Below are positions 1 through 7,022 of a stretch of 8,432 nucleotides of DNA, piece by piece. Position 1 is the first letter of the stretch. Each line of letters begins with the position of its first letter. The translations under genes were made by a program, and so were the position numbers. Under the pieces are notes generated by a model. It worked only from the letters and a program-made list of their open reading frames with translations, was not told the DNA's origin and did no database searches. Source of the stretch: Candidatus Omnitrophota bacterium (GTDB taxonomy: Bacteria > Omnitrophota > Omnitrophia > Omnitrophales > JACROU01); assembly GCA_016206875.1 (NCBI GenBank), contig JACQQR010000045.1:1-8432 (forward strand), read 5' to 3'.

Positions 1-1
1 C

Positions 2-70
2 CCGTATCTCTTTCACCGTATGATGCAAAGAACTCTTGATGAAAATGAGCGCAGCATTCGTGTGGTTTAG
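2..70 (+). CDS. C-terminal end of an upstream gene (partial, unidentified)
   Basis: Reading from base 2 gives 22 codons (beginning PYLFHRMMQR and ending SIRVV) before a TAG stop at 68-70. The other two plus-strand frames close earlier or look unlike protein. The stretch is too short to assign a family. It lies on the same strand as the glycan genes and ends just before a REP-like palindrome, which is where such repeats usually sit (after a stop codon). It may belong to the same polysaccharide locus, but that is inference from position only. Confidence 0.45.
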   Translation, partial: PYLFHRMMQRTLDENERSIRVV

Positions 71-71
71 A

Positions 72-153
72 TCGCTGTCATGCTGAGCGCAGCGAAGCAT
101 CCGGACTGCATGACTCCAAAGTATGTTTTAGCTTTGCAACTTTTTAGCATGAC
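72..153. repeat. Degenerate REP-like palindromic intergenic repeat
   Basis: The outer arms GTCATGCT (77-84) and AGCATGAC (146-153) are perfect reverse complements. A second copy of GCATGAC at 108-114 can also pair with 77-83. Inside, ATGCT (80-84) pairs with AGCAT (96-100) around a GAGCGCAGCGA loop. Further in, CAAAG (117-121) faces CTTTG (132-136), and AAAGT (118-122) faces ACTTT (139-143). The core (GTCATGCTGAGCGCAGCGAA) resembles a class of palindromic repeats dispersed in many bacterial genomes. The repeat fills most of the space between the upstream stop and the amidotransferase, so it would lie in the 5' leader or read-through region. Confidence 0.6.
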
Positions 154-162
154 GAGGAAGGG
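154..162 (+). promoter_or_regulatory. Ribosome binding site of the amidotransferase
   Basis: GAGGAAGGG is a purine-rich Shine-Dalgarno sequence 8 bases before the ATG at 171. It is the best ribosome binding site in the glycan block and begins on the base right after the REP-like palindrome, so folding of that repeat could affect its accessibility. It supports the ATG at 171 as the true start, as does the Cys2 that this family needs. Confidence 0.7.
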
Positions 163-170
163 ACACAATC

Positions 171-2057
171 ATGTGCGGTATTGCGGGAGTTGCTTCAAGC
201 GCTTCCGGATTTGACAAAGAAAATGAACGAATGTGCCTGGATATTCTCAAAAATCTACGGCATAGAGGGCCGGATCAAAAAGGTGTATTCACCGATGCCC
301 ACATTGCTTTAGGGCATCAGCGGCTGTCTATTATTGATTTGTCTGAGTCGGCAAAGCAGCCTATGACCAACGAAGATGGCTCGATTTGGCTTTCTTATAA
401 CGGAGAAATATACAATTACCGGGAGCTGCGCAAAACATTAATTGCGCAAGGGCATGTGTTTGGCTCTCACACAGACTCCGAGACCATACTTCACCTATAT
501 GAAGAACGCGGTACAGATTGCCTCAAAGATTTGAGAGGCATGTTTGCTTTTGCCATTTGGGATCAAAAGAAAAAGCAGTTGTTTTTGGCCAGGGACCGGT
601 TGGGCATCAAACCTCTTTATTTTGCCGAAAAAAACGGCCGATTTTTATTTGCTTCTGAAGCGCAGGCTCTGGCTCGAACGAATCCACTATACGGGCAGCT
701 GGGCACGCAAGGTATATCTTATTTTCTCCAACAGGGGTCTATTCCGCCGCCATTCACTATTTTCAAAGAGATCCATTGTCTGGAGCCGGGACATTATCTT
801 CTGTGGAAACCGGATCGGCCATTCTCCATTCATTCGTACTGGAATCTGGCGGAAATTCTCCAAATCCAAGATCAAACTCCTTTCCATAAAGAAAGGCTGC
901 AAACTCTATTTCTTGAGGCGATCACGCAGCATCTCACGAGTGATGTGCCGCTGGCCATTTTGTTAAGCGGGGGAATGGACTCTTCGGCGCTGGTTGCGCT
1001 GGCCAGCCGTTCATCACAGGCGCCGATTCATACACTCAGCCTGGGATTTGAAGAAGCGGAATATGACGAGTCGGATTACGCGAAATTGGTGAGCCGGCAT
1101 TTTAAAACGCATCATCACGAATGCAAAATGGGGGCCGGAGATGTTGTGCATGAAATCACTCCGTTCATCCAGGCGATGGACCAGCCGACAGGAGACGGTC
1201 TGAATACTTTTTTGGTAAGCCGGCAAGCCAAAGCGATGGGTTTTAAAGTATTATTATCCGGGCTTGGCGGCGACGAAGTTTTTTCCGGATATGCCCATTT
1301 TAAGCGGTTGGATGTTGTGTATGCCCTGCACAAAATTTTGGCTCAAACTCCAAGAAATTTAAAACCGGGAATCATCTCCCTATTGAAAGTCATAGCGCGT
1401 TTTTCTGGATTATCCGGAGCCAGCCGTCTGGATTATCTGATGCATGCGGATGTGACCGATGTGTACCGAGTGTACCGAGGCCTATTTTCTTTTGATCTGG
1501 TCCAAAAGTTGCTCGGACGCCGATTGGAACCCGCTTCTTTTTCTTTAGATTCAAAGCGGCCCTTGGCCGGGCTTGTTTCCAATCTAGATCGAGCCACGTA
1601 TATGGAATTTACGTATTATCTTCATGATCAATTGCTTCGAGACACGGATATCATGAGTATGCGCCATTCTATTGAAGTGCGAGTTCCCTATCTGGATCAC
1701 GTAATTGTATCGGAGATCCTATCGAAAAATTTCGGCGGCAGGTTCGATCCGGCGGAGCATAAAAGATGGCTTAAGGAAATAGTTAAACCGGATTTTCCGG
1801 AGAGCATTTTGCGCCGCCCCAAACAAGGTTTTACTTTGCCCATTGCCCATTGGATGCGTACTTCCTGCAAGGAGCGCGTGGCATCTCAATTTGAGTCCGG
1901 CGGAAGCGCACGCCTTCCTCTCGAGGCCTCTGTAATGCAATCTGTCTGGAAACAGTTTCTTTCTGGAAAAATTCACTGGTCGTTGCCGTGGTCGCTTTTT
2001 ATCTTAAGTCATTGGTTTGAGAATTTTTCGAACACAGAAACAAATGTCTCAGCATAA
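171..2057 (+). CDS. Asparagine-synthetase-like glutamine amidotransferase
   Basis: This 628-residue protein has the two-domain layout of AsnB. The N-terminal class II glutaminase domain begins MCGIAG, with Cys2 as the nucleophile, and has HRGPD at about 31-35, YNGEIYNY at 76-83, TDSE at 101-104 and GIKPLY at 145-150. The synthetase domain carries the ATP pyrophosphatase loop SGGMDSS at 266-272 and SGLGGDE at 363-369. Known AsnB enzymes adenylate aspartate and transfer ammonia from glutamine. Here the motif is SGLGGDE, not SGEGSDE, and the preceding region reads DQPTGDGLNT rather than the Asp-binding pattern. The substrate may therefore be another carboxylate. In polysaccharide loci such proteins (for example WbpS of Pseudomonas) are proposed to amidate sugar acids, which fits the glycosyltransferases that follow. 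It is the first gene of the coupled block and overlaps the next by 14 bases. Confidence 0.93.
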   Translation: MCGIAGVASSASGFDKENERMCLDILKNLRHRGPDQKGVFTDAHIALGHQRLSIIDLSESAKQPMTNEDGSIWLSYNGEIYNYRELRKTLIAQGHVFGSHTDSETILHLYEERGTDCLKDLRGMFAFAIWDQKKKQLFLARDRLGIKPLYFAEKNGRFLFASEAQALARTNPLYGQLGTQGISYFLQQGSIPPPFTIFKEIHCLEPGHYLLWKPDRPFSIHSYWNLAEILQIQDQTPFHKERLQTLFLEAITQHLTSDVPLAILLSGGMDSSALVALASRSSQAPIHTLSLGFEEAEYDESDYAKLVSRHFKTHHHECKMGAGDVVHEITPFIQAMDQPTGDGLNTFLVSRQAKAMGFKVLLSGLGGDEVFSGYAHFKRLDVVYALHKILAQTPRNLKPGIISLLKVIARFSGLSGASRLDYLMHADVTDVYRVYRGLFSFDLVQKLLGRRLEPASFSLDSKRPLAGLVSNLDRATYMEFTYYLHDQLLRDTDIMSMRHSIEVRVPYLDHVIVSEILSKNFGGRFDPAEHKRWLKEIVKPDFPESILRRPKQGFTLPIAHWMRTSCKERVASQFESGGSARLPLEASVMQSVWKQFLSGKIHWSLPWSLFILSHWFENFSNTETNVSA

Positions 2058-3300
2058 ACCCGGCGTAATCTTGTCTCATGGGGGTGTCCAATTTTCCTAC
2101 CCGTTGGCCTATGCGATCCAGGAGGCGGGATTTTTAAAAGCTTTTTGGACCACAATTTATAGTTATAAAAATCCGAAGCACCGGAAATTTTTTTCCGGGT
2201 ACTTCACGCGCAGGCATGCCCATTTTTTAGATGAACAACTGATTCATTCCTATATTTGGCCCGAAGTGATTCGGCGTGCGGCTTCCTGTCTTGTGAACCG
2301 GTTTTCGACTCAAATGGATCAGGTGGTGTATTATACGAATCAGATGTTTGACCGGCATGTGGCCCGCCGGGTAGCACGGGCATCATTTGATTTATTCATC
2401 GGTCTCAGCGGAAGCGCTCTGGCGTCTATCCGGCAAGCCAAGGCAATGGGAAAAAGAGCCATCGTGGATCAACATGATATTCATTTTTCATTGGGACGAA
2501 AATTAGTCCGGGAAGAGATAGAACTGGACCCTGATTTTTCTTCTTCGTTTCCCAACTGGCCTCCTTTGGAACGTTATCTGGACGATGTACAGCGTGAAAT
2601 AGAGCTGGCGGATTATATCCTGGTGCCTTCCACCTTTGCCCGGCGCTCCCATATTGAAGCGGGCGTACCGGATCGTAAATTAATCACCTTGTTTCATGGA
2701 TTTCATGCCACCGATCATTGGGTGAGGACAACGCGCCAAAAGAAGGAGCCTTTCCGCATTCTATTTGTCGGGCAGTTGACCCAGCGGAAGGGAATCAAGT
2801 ATCTTCTGGAAGCGGTGAAGCAGCTGCATCATCCTCAAATGGAACTCTTGATGATAGGAGACCGGATGGTGTCCTCTCGAAGCCTGGCACCGTATCGTGA
2901 TTTTTTCCGGTATGAACGGTACGTGCCTTACGAACGCTTGAGCACGTACTTTGACAGAGCCCATGTGCTGGTTCTCCCTTCGATTTATGATGCATTTGGC
3001 TTAGTGGCGTTGGACGCAATGTCGCGCGGAGTGCCTGTCATTGTCTCAGAGAACACGGCGGCAGGCTCCGATGTGGTTCGCAGCGGCACGGACGGATTTG
3101 TGGTGCCCATTCGAAATGTAGAAATTTTGAAAGAAAAAATTCTGTATTTTTTCGAAAATGAAGATTCGAGAATGACAATGGCTCAAAATGCCAGAGAACG
3201 GGTTCAAGGTTTCTCCGTTCATTTATACAAACAGCACGTCCGGGAAATCATTCAAGATATTCTTACGGAAAAAAATCCGAGACCCAGCTATGTCTCCTGA
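2044..3300 (+). CDS. GT4-type glycosyltransferase
   Basis: I place the start at the ATG at 2044 (MSQHKPG, 418 residues), which overlaps the upstream stop by 14 bases. An in-frame TTG at 2017 would extend it but is a less likely start. The fold is GT-B. The N-terminal half has the acceptor-side pattern, with GGVQFSYPLAYA near 13-24 and ADYILVPS at about 189-196. The C-terminal half has the nucleotide-sugar side, with ILFVGQLTQRKGIKYLLEA at 239-257 and LPSIYDAFGLVALDAM at 311-326. The family's usual E-x7-E sugar-nucleotide motif appears as D316-x7-D324, a conservative change at both positions. No signal peptide or membrane segment is evident, so it probably works at the cytoplasmic face of the membrane on a lipid-linked acceptor. 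Donor and acceptor sugars cannot be read from the sequence. The Shine-Dalgarno is poor, so translation is probably coupled to the gene before it. Confidence 0.9.
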   Translation: MSQHKPGVILSHGGVQFSYPLAYAIQEAGFLKAFWTTIYSYKNPKHRKFFSGYFTRRHAHFLDEQLIHSYIWPEVIRRAASCLVNRFSTQMDQVVYYTNQMFDRHVARRVARASFDLFIGLSGSALASIRQAKAMGKRAIVDQHDIHFSLGRKLVREEIELDPDFSSSFPNWPPLERYLDDVQREIELADYILVPSTFARRSHIEAGVPDRKLITLFHGFHATDHWVRTTRQKKEPFRILFVGQLTQRKGIKYLLEAVKQLHHPQMELLMIGDRMVSSRSLAPYRDFFRYERYVPYERLSTYFDRAHVLVLPSIYDAFGLVALDAMSRGVPVIVSENTAAGSDVVRSGTDGFVVPIRNVEILKEKILYFFENEDSRMTMAQNARERVQGFSVHLYKQHVREIIQDILTEKNPRPSYVS

Positions 3301-4210
3301 GCCTGAAGTTTCCGTCATCATCACCAGTTACAACAATGCCGCATATCTGGAAACCGCCGTTGAAAGCGTGTTGGCGCAAACAGTGAGCAACTATGAAATT
3401 ATTTTGGTCAACAACGGTTCCCAAGACTCTACCGACTCAATCGCGCGTCGCTATGAGAGCGAAGGGAAAATTCGTTATTGCTTTTTGCGCGAAAATCAAA
3501 AGGCAGCGGGCGCAAGAAATGCGGGCATGCGGTTATCGCTGGGTCGTTATATCGCCTTGCTTGATGCGGATGATGTGTGGTTTCCGGAGCGCCTGGAGCG
3601 TTCGCTCCGGTTTTTGGAGGAACATCCTGAGGTAGGCCTCGTGCACGGAGCCGTGACGGTTATCGATGCGTTCGGAAAGCCGGATGATGTAAACACACGA
3701 CAGATTCAAAAGTACTACCGGCGGGAAAGAAGAAAAGGCTCCGGTTTTTTGAGGTTTCTCGACAAATCCTCTTTTTTGACCTCCACGATCACATTCCGCA
3801 AAGAATGTTTGGACAAAGTCGGATTGTACGATACAGAATTTCCCACTCACGAGGATTATGACTGGTGTCTTCGCTTTTCCGCATATTATGCCATCGGCCT
3901 TTTGGAGGATGACCGGCCTGTAGCCCGGTACCGCATGTATCCGGGCAATTACACCAAGCGGTTTGATGAAAAAACCACGGCGGGTATCTATCTGGATATT
4001 CTGGAAAAACAACTGGTCCAACTGGAAACGAGAAAACAAGACCCCAGATACCGGATGTACAAAAGCCGTATTCTCGCCAAAAAGGCTGAGTTTCACTGGA
4101 TTCGCCGTGACAAGGCAAAAGTCAAAGAAAATCTTGCGGAGGCGTTTCGTCTGGACCCCCGTGTCCTGTTCAATTTCGATGCGTTCAAGAGACTTCTGTT
4201 CAGTTTATGA
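3290..4210 (+). CDS. GT2 (GT-A fold) glycosyltransferase
   Basis: The start is taken at ATG 3290 (MSPEPEVSVII, 306 residues), which places the family's first beta strand at residues 7-11 and overlaps the previous gene by 11 bases. A longer frame opening at 3188 would add 34 residues lying entirely within the previous coding region. Motifs in order are VSVIITSYNN (7-16), LVNNGSQDST (39-48, where the family often has DDGS), the DxD metal/nucleotide-sugar motif LLDADD (90-95), and HEDYDW (187-192), which includes the likely catalytic acidic residue. The last 75 or so residues are charged and probably helical, with LAEAFRLDPR (282-291) looking like a short helical-repeat tail. It would transfer one sugar from a nucleotide donor to a growing glycan in the cytoplasm. 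Substrates are unknown. Confidence 0.92.
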   Translation: MSPEPEVSVIITSYNNAAYLETAVESVLAQTVSNYEIILVNNGSQDSTDSIARRYESEGKIRYCFLRENQKAAGARNAGMRLSLGRYIALLDADDVWFPERLERSLRFLEEHPEVGLVHGAVTVIDAFGKPDDVNTRQIQKYYRRERRKGSGFLRFLDKSSFLTSTITFRKECLDKVGLYDTEFPTHEDYDWCLRFSAYYAIGLLEDDRPVARYRMYPGNYTKRFDEKTTAGIYLDILEKQLVQLETRKQDPRYRMYKSRILAKKAEFHWIRRDKAKVKENLAEAFRLDPRVLFNFDAFKRLLFSL

Positions 4211-5337
4211 ACATTCTTCACGTCATCCCGAGCCTTTCCGGAACCACCGGAGGTCCGGCCAGGGCCTTATTCGATCTCACCAGGCAATTGGTTCTTGAAG
4301 GCCATTCAGTAACTATTTTTACCACGGCAAGCGCCGGTGGTCGGTCTCAAAACGGATTTACTATAGAACAGTTCCAGAGAAAATGGCCTCGTCCCTATTG
4401 TTATGCGCCTGATTTAAAAAACAGGCTTGAAGAGACCCTTGCGGGTTTTGATGTAGTCCATATTCACGGCATTTGGTGGTACCCTACATACATCGCAAGC
4501 CGTCTTTGCCATCAAAAAAAAATTCCTTATATTATCCGGCCTTGCGGCATGCTGGACCGTTACTCTCTGAGCCGGCATGGTTTTAAGAAACAAATTTATG
4601 GATGGCTGATTGAAAGAAAGAATCTCGAGCAGGCCGGGGCCATTCATTTCACTTCCGAGGAGGAAAAAAACCGGTCAGCGCTTTTTGGATCTAAGGCCAC
4701 GGCGGCAGTGATTCCCTTGGGCGTTTTTATGGAAGATTATCTTGAGGCACTGCCTCAAGGCGAGTTTCGCGCCCGGCATTCTCCCTTGCTGGGAAAAAAA
4801 ATCATTCTCTTTCTGGGGAGGATCCATTTCAAAAAAGGCCTGGATTTGCTGGTCCGAGCCTTTTCTTCTATGCATCAGCAAAATCCGGCTGTTCATTTAG
4901 TGATTGCCGGTCCTGACGACGGGTATCTACAATCACTGAAGCGTTTCATTCGGAGAAACAATATAGAATCTTCCGTAACCTTATTGGGATATGTAGAAGG
5001 CAGGCAAAAGCTGGCGTTACTGCGGGACAGCGATATCTTTTGCCTCCCGTCCCGCCAGGAAAATTTCGGAATTGCAGTCATTGAAGCAATGGCCGCAGGA
5101 CTTCCGGTTGTGGTGAGCGACCAGGTCAATATTTGCCGTGAAATTGACGCCGCTCGGGCAGGGAAGGTGGTTCCTTGCGATGAGCGGGCATTGGAGCATG
5201 CGCTTAAGGAATTGCTGCAATGTGAAGAAGAAAGAAAGCAAATGGCTGAAAGAGCCAAAAAAGTAGTGCAAGAACAATTTCAGTGGAAACAGGTCACGCA
5301 AAAAATAATCCAATTGTATAAAAGTTTATGCCGATAA
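4207..5337 (+). CDS. GT4-type glycosyltransferase, HGIW/RPCGML subgroup
   Basis: The 376-residue protein starts at the ATG of an ATGA overlap with the gene before it. It is a textbook GT-B enzyme. GGPARALFDL (15-24) is the glycine-rich N-terminal loop, VHIHGIWWYP (84-93) and RPCGMLDRYS (111-120) line the acceptor side, and FTSEEE is at 148-153. LFLGRIHFKKGLDLL (201-215) opens the C-terminal domain, and ENFGIAVIEAMAAGLPVV (285-302) holds an intact E285-x7-E293 motif. The HGIW...HGML-like spacing resembles the Bme6-like branch of GT4 as I recall it, which is a family-level guess. It differs from the first GT4 of this operon in both domains, so the two are not recent duplicates. It probably adds a different sugar to the same glycan. 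Confidence 0.93.
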   Translation: MNILHVIPSLSGTTGGPARALFDLTRQLVLEGHSVTIFTTASAGGRSQNGFTIEQFQRKWPRPYCYAPDLKNRLEETLAGFDVVHIHGIWWYPTYIASRLCHQKKIPYIIRPCGMLDRYSLSRHGFKKQIYGWLIERKNLEQAGAIHFTSEEEKNRSALFGSKATAAVIPLGVFMEDYLEALPQGEFRARHSPLLGKKIILFLGRIHFKKGLDLLVRAFSSMHQQNPAVHLVIAGPDDGYLQSLKRFIRRNNIESSVTLLGYVEGRQKLALLRDSDIFCLPSRQENFGIAVIEAMAAGLPVVVSDQVNICREIDAARAGKVVPCDERALEHALKELLQCEEERKQMAERAKKVVQEQFQWKQVTQKIIQLYKSLCR

Positions 5338-6113
5338 CTTTTTTCAACCATCCCTTCTTTCATTTGCCGCCGCTCATGCGTGCTGCCTATGTTCAAAACA
5401 TGATGGATCATCTTTTACCCGGAAAAAATCTTCTGCATTTGCTGAAACATTATTTTCCGGATATCCCGGTTCGCGATATTGAGCGCCTGGTAGAAGAATC
5501 CGTCCATTCTCCGGTTGTAGCAGGCATTTTGCGCTCGCAGGATCGCATCAACGGTACGTTAAGCGCCTGGAAGCTGATTGCTTTGCGATCCTTTGTGCGT
5601 TTGGCATGCCCGGAAGTGATGATAGAAACGGGGGTGGCCCATGGCTCCTCCAGCGCCGTGATCCTGGAGGCGCTGGACGCCAATCAAAAGGGAAGACTAT
5701 ATTCCATTGATTTGCCCGTTGTTTCTTCGCCGGAAGGCGCATTGCAGCCTTTTTTAAAGGGGTATTCATTCAAGCGCGAAGATATTTCTACAGTTTCTCA
5801 TATGCAAGAAGTGGGTTGGCTTGTGCCGGCGCATTTGCGAACTTCATGGCAGTTGATTCTGGGGGATTCCCTCGTGGAACTTCCCGCGCTACTGGCCTCC
5901 TTGAAGCGCGTGGATATATTTTTCCACGATAGTCTTCATTCATATGACCATATGATGCGGGAATTTGCCCATGCCTGGCCCTGGATTCCCAAGAACGGAT
6001 TTATTTTTTCCGACGATATTTTTCTAAAATGTCATGCCGCGATGCATGATTTTTCGCGCAAACATCAGGCCTTTTTTAAAAATTTTCTTCAATTAGGGGT
6101 CCTGCAGAAATGA
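5328..6113 (+). CDS. Class I SAM methyltransferase-like protein (Methyltransf_24 type)
   Basis: This 261-residue protein starts at ATG 5328 and overlaps the previous gene by 10 bases, without a clear ribosome binding site. The first 90 or so residues are a helical N-terminal region with no motif I recognise. The Rossmann core follows. MIETGVAHGSSS (98-109) is the SAM-binding loop, GRLYSIDLP (122-130) ends strand 2 with the acidic residue Asp128, ILGDSLVELPALL (177-189) is next, and VDIFFHDSLHSYDHM (195-209) then GFIFSDDI (224-231) give the acidic and histidine cluster typical of Methyltransf_24 and CmcI-like proteins. Such proteins are often found in glycan and antibiotic loci as O-methyltransferases. 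The HDSLHSY and SDD residues could bind a metal. A sugar or terminal-residue methylation role is inferred from the neighbours. Confidence 0.82.
   Translation: MPITFFNHPFFHLPPLMRAAYVQNMMDHLLPGKNLLHLLKHYFPDIPVRDIERLVEESVHSPVVAGILRSQDRINGTLSAWKLIALRSFVRLACPEVMIETGVAHGSSSAVILEALDANQKGRLYSIDLPVVSSPEGALQPFLKGYSFKREDISTVSHMQEVGWLVPAHLRTSWQLILGDSLVELPALLASLKRVDIFFHDSLHSYDHMMREFAHAWPWIPKNGFIFSDDIFLKCHAAMHDFSRKHQAFFKNFLQLGVLQK
6095..6099 (+). promoter_or_regulatory. Ribosome binding site of the last methyltransferase
   Basis: AGGGG lies 10 bases before ATG 6110, inside the end of the upstream gene. It is one of the few recognisable Shine-Dalgarno sequences within the coupled block and supports that start, which sits in an ATGA overlap. 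Confidence 0.5.
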
Positions 6114-6928
6114 ACAATACAAATCCGGAAGTCTGGACTCGAATATGGAACCGCGCTTTCAGCCGTGAGGCAAACAAGCTGGATATCGAGCGGGAAGGCC
6201 GGACCGTTCGGTGGAAGAAAATCCGGCGCGAGATTTCCCGCCGCCTGGGTTCCTGCGCGGGACTCAAAGTGATTGAAATCGGGGCGGGAAGGGGAACTTG
6301 TTCGCTTCTGATGAGCTTACAAGGCGCTCATGCCACGCTTCTGGATAATAACCCATGGGCCCTGGAGCGCGCTAAAGAGTTTTTTGCTCAATGGAATTGT
6401 GCGTTTACGCCGGTGCTTCAGGACGCTTTTTCCCCTCCGCCGGAGCTTGCCGGACAATTTGACGTGGCCATGTCTTATGGTTTTACCGAGCATTTCCGTT
6501 ATCCGGAGCGGTTCAAAATCTATGAATCACATCTAGAGCTTTTAAGGCCCGGCGGGCTGTTGATCGTCAGTGTTCCGAACGCGGCTTTTATTCCTTATCG
6601 AATCGGGAAATTTATGCTGGAGAAAATGAATCGATGGATGCTGGGGCTTGAGATTCCTTATTTTCGAGGGGAGTTAGCGGACATTTCCAGGAAACTCGAC
6701 TTATACGACGCCAAAGTGATTGGCTCGGGTGTGATTGGAGATACGCTCAATTTCTGGTTGACCCAGCGCCTGTTGCATGCGCCCCGTTATTTTCTGGACA
6801 GGATTACCCGGCACTCCAAGATGCCCCTTAAGGAGCGATTTCATTATTTCTCCTGGGATCCGGCCACAGGGCTGGATGACTTTTTTGGATACGCCCTCGT
6901 GTTGATCGGGCAAAAGAAAAAGACATGA
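6110..6928 (+). CDS. Class I SAM-dependent methyltransferase
   Basis: The 272-residue protein opens in an ATGA overlap with the gene before it. Residues 1-50 are basic and helical. LKVIEIGAGRGTCSL (52-66) is motif I, which binds SAM. ATLLDNN (75-81) carries the strand-2 acid Asp79, DVAMSYGFTEHF (118-129) is the strand-4 region, and LRPGGLLIVSVPNAAF (145-160) is the strand-5 region typical of Methyltransf_11/25 enzymes. The C-terminal 100 residues (including NFWLTQRLLHAPRYF) would form the substrate cap and could associate with the membrane surface, though I see no true transmembrane helix. It is the last gene of the coupled block. A glycan or lipid-carrier substrate is likely from context, but the sequence does not specify it. 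Confidence 0.88.
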   Translation: MNNTNPEVWTRIWNRAFSREANKLDIEREGRTVRWKKIRREISRRLGSCAGLKVIEIGAGRGTCSLLMSLQGAHATLLDNNPWALERAKEFFAQWNCAFTPVLQDAFSPPPELAGQFDVAMSYGFTEHFRYPERFKIYESHLELLRPGGLLIVSVPNAAFIPYRIGKFMLEKMNRWMLGLEIPYFRGELADISRKLDLYDAKVIGSGVIGDTLNFWLTQRLLHAPRYFLDRITRHSKMPLKERFHYFSWDPATGLDDFFGYALVLIGQKKKT

Positions 6929-6932
6929 TGCT

Positions 6933-6952
6933 TTCCTCTCCTTTGAGAGGAA
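6933..6952 (+). terminator. Candidate terminator hairpin after the glycan block
   Basis: TTCCTCTC (6933-6940) and GAGAGGAA (6945-6952) form a perfect 8-bp stem around a CTTT loop, four bases after the stop of the last methyltransferase. The following TACTATTT is only a weak T-tract, so termination may be partial. The stem ends six bases before a TTGACA box, so the end of one unit and the start of the next are packed together. Confidence 0.5.
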
Positions 6953-6958
6953 TACTAT

Positions 6959-7013
6959 TTGACATGACGTATAAATCGTATACACTTGCTAACAAGTATT
7001 TACGAAATATACG
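6959..7013 (+). promoter_or_regulatory. Candidate AbiE promoter and operator repeats
   Basis: A perfect -35 hexamer TTGACA (6959-6964) is followed 16 bases later by TACACT (6981-6986, 4 of 6 matches to the -10 consensus). The stretch between it and the start codon is repeat-rich. CGTATA occurs at 6968-6973 and 6977-6982 as a 9-base direct repeat, and its complement TATACG at 7008-7013. ACTTG (6984-6988) and CAAGT (6993-6997) form an inverted repeat over the likely transcription start. AbiEi antitoxins are known to repress their own promoters through inverted repeats, so these are reasonable operator candidates. The exact -10 is uncertain. Confidence 0.45.
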
Positions 7014-7022
7014 GATATTCCC

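Noticed and set aside
544..966. A 140-codon plus-strand frame inside the amidotransferase
   Set aside because: It overlaps conserved glutaminase motifs in another frame and its translation is rich in Arg, Trp and Cys without domain features.
2017..2043. TTG start giving the first GT4 nine extra residues
   Set aside because: The ATG at 2044 gives a normal N-terminus for the family. The extra residues have no conserved pattern and lie in the preceding gene.
3188..3289. Longer start for the GT2 gene adding 34 residues
   Set aside because: The GT2 fold begins right after ATG 3290, and the extra part is fully inside the preceding gene in another frame.
3533..4096. A 187-codon open frame on the minus strand, opposite the GT2 gene
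   Set aside because: It lies entirely within a well-supported glycosyltransferase on the other strand, shows no recognisable motif, and has no independent ribosome binding site. It is a shadow of the codon pattern.
4893..5313. Overlapping minus-strand frames opposite the second GT4
   Set aside because: They are antisense to the conserved E-x7-E region and have low-complexity Ser-rich or Phe-rich translations with no motif.
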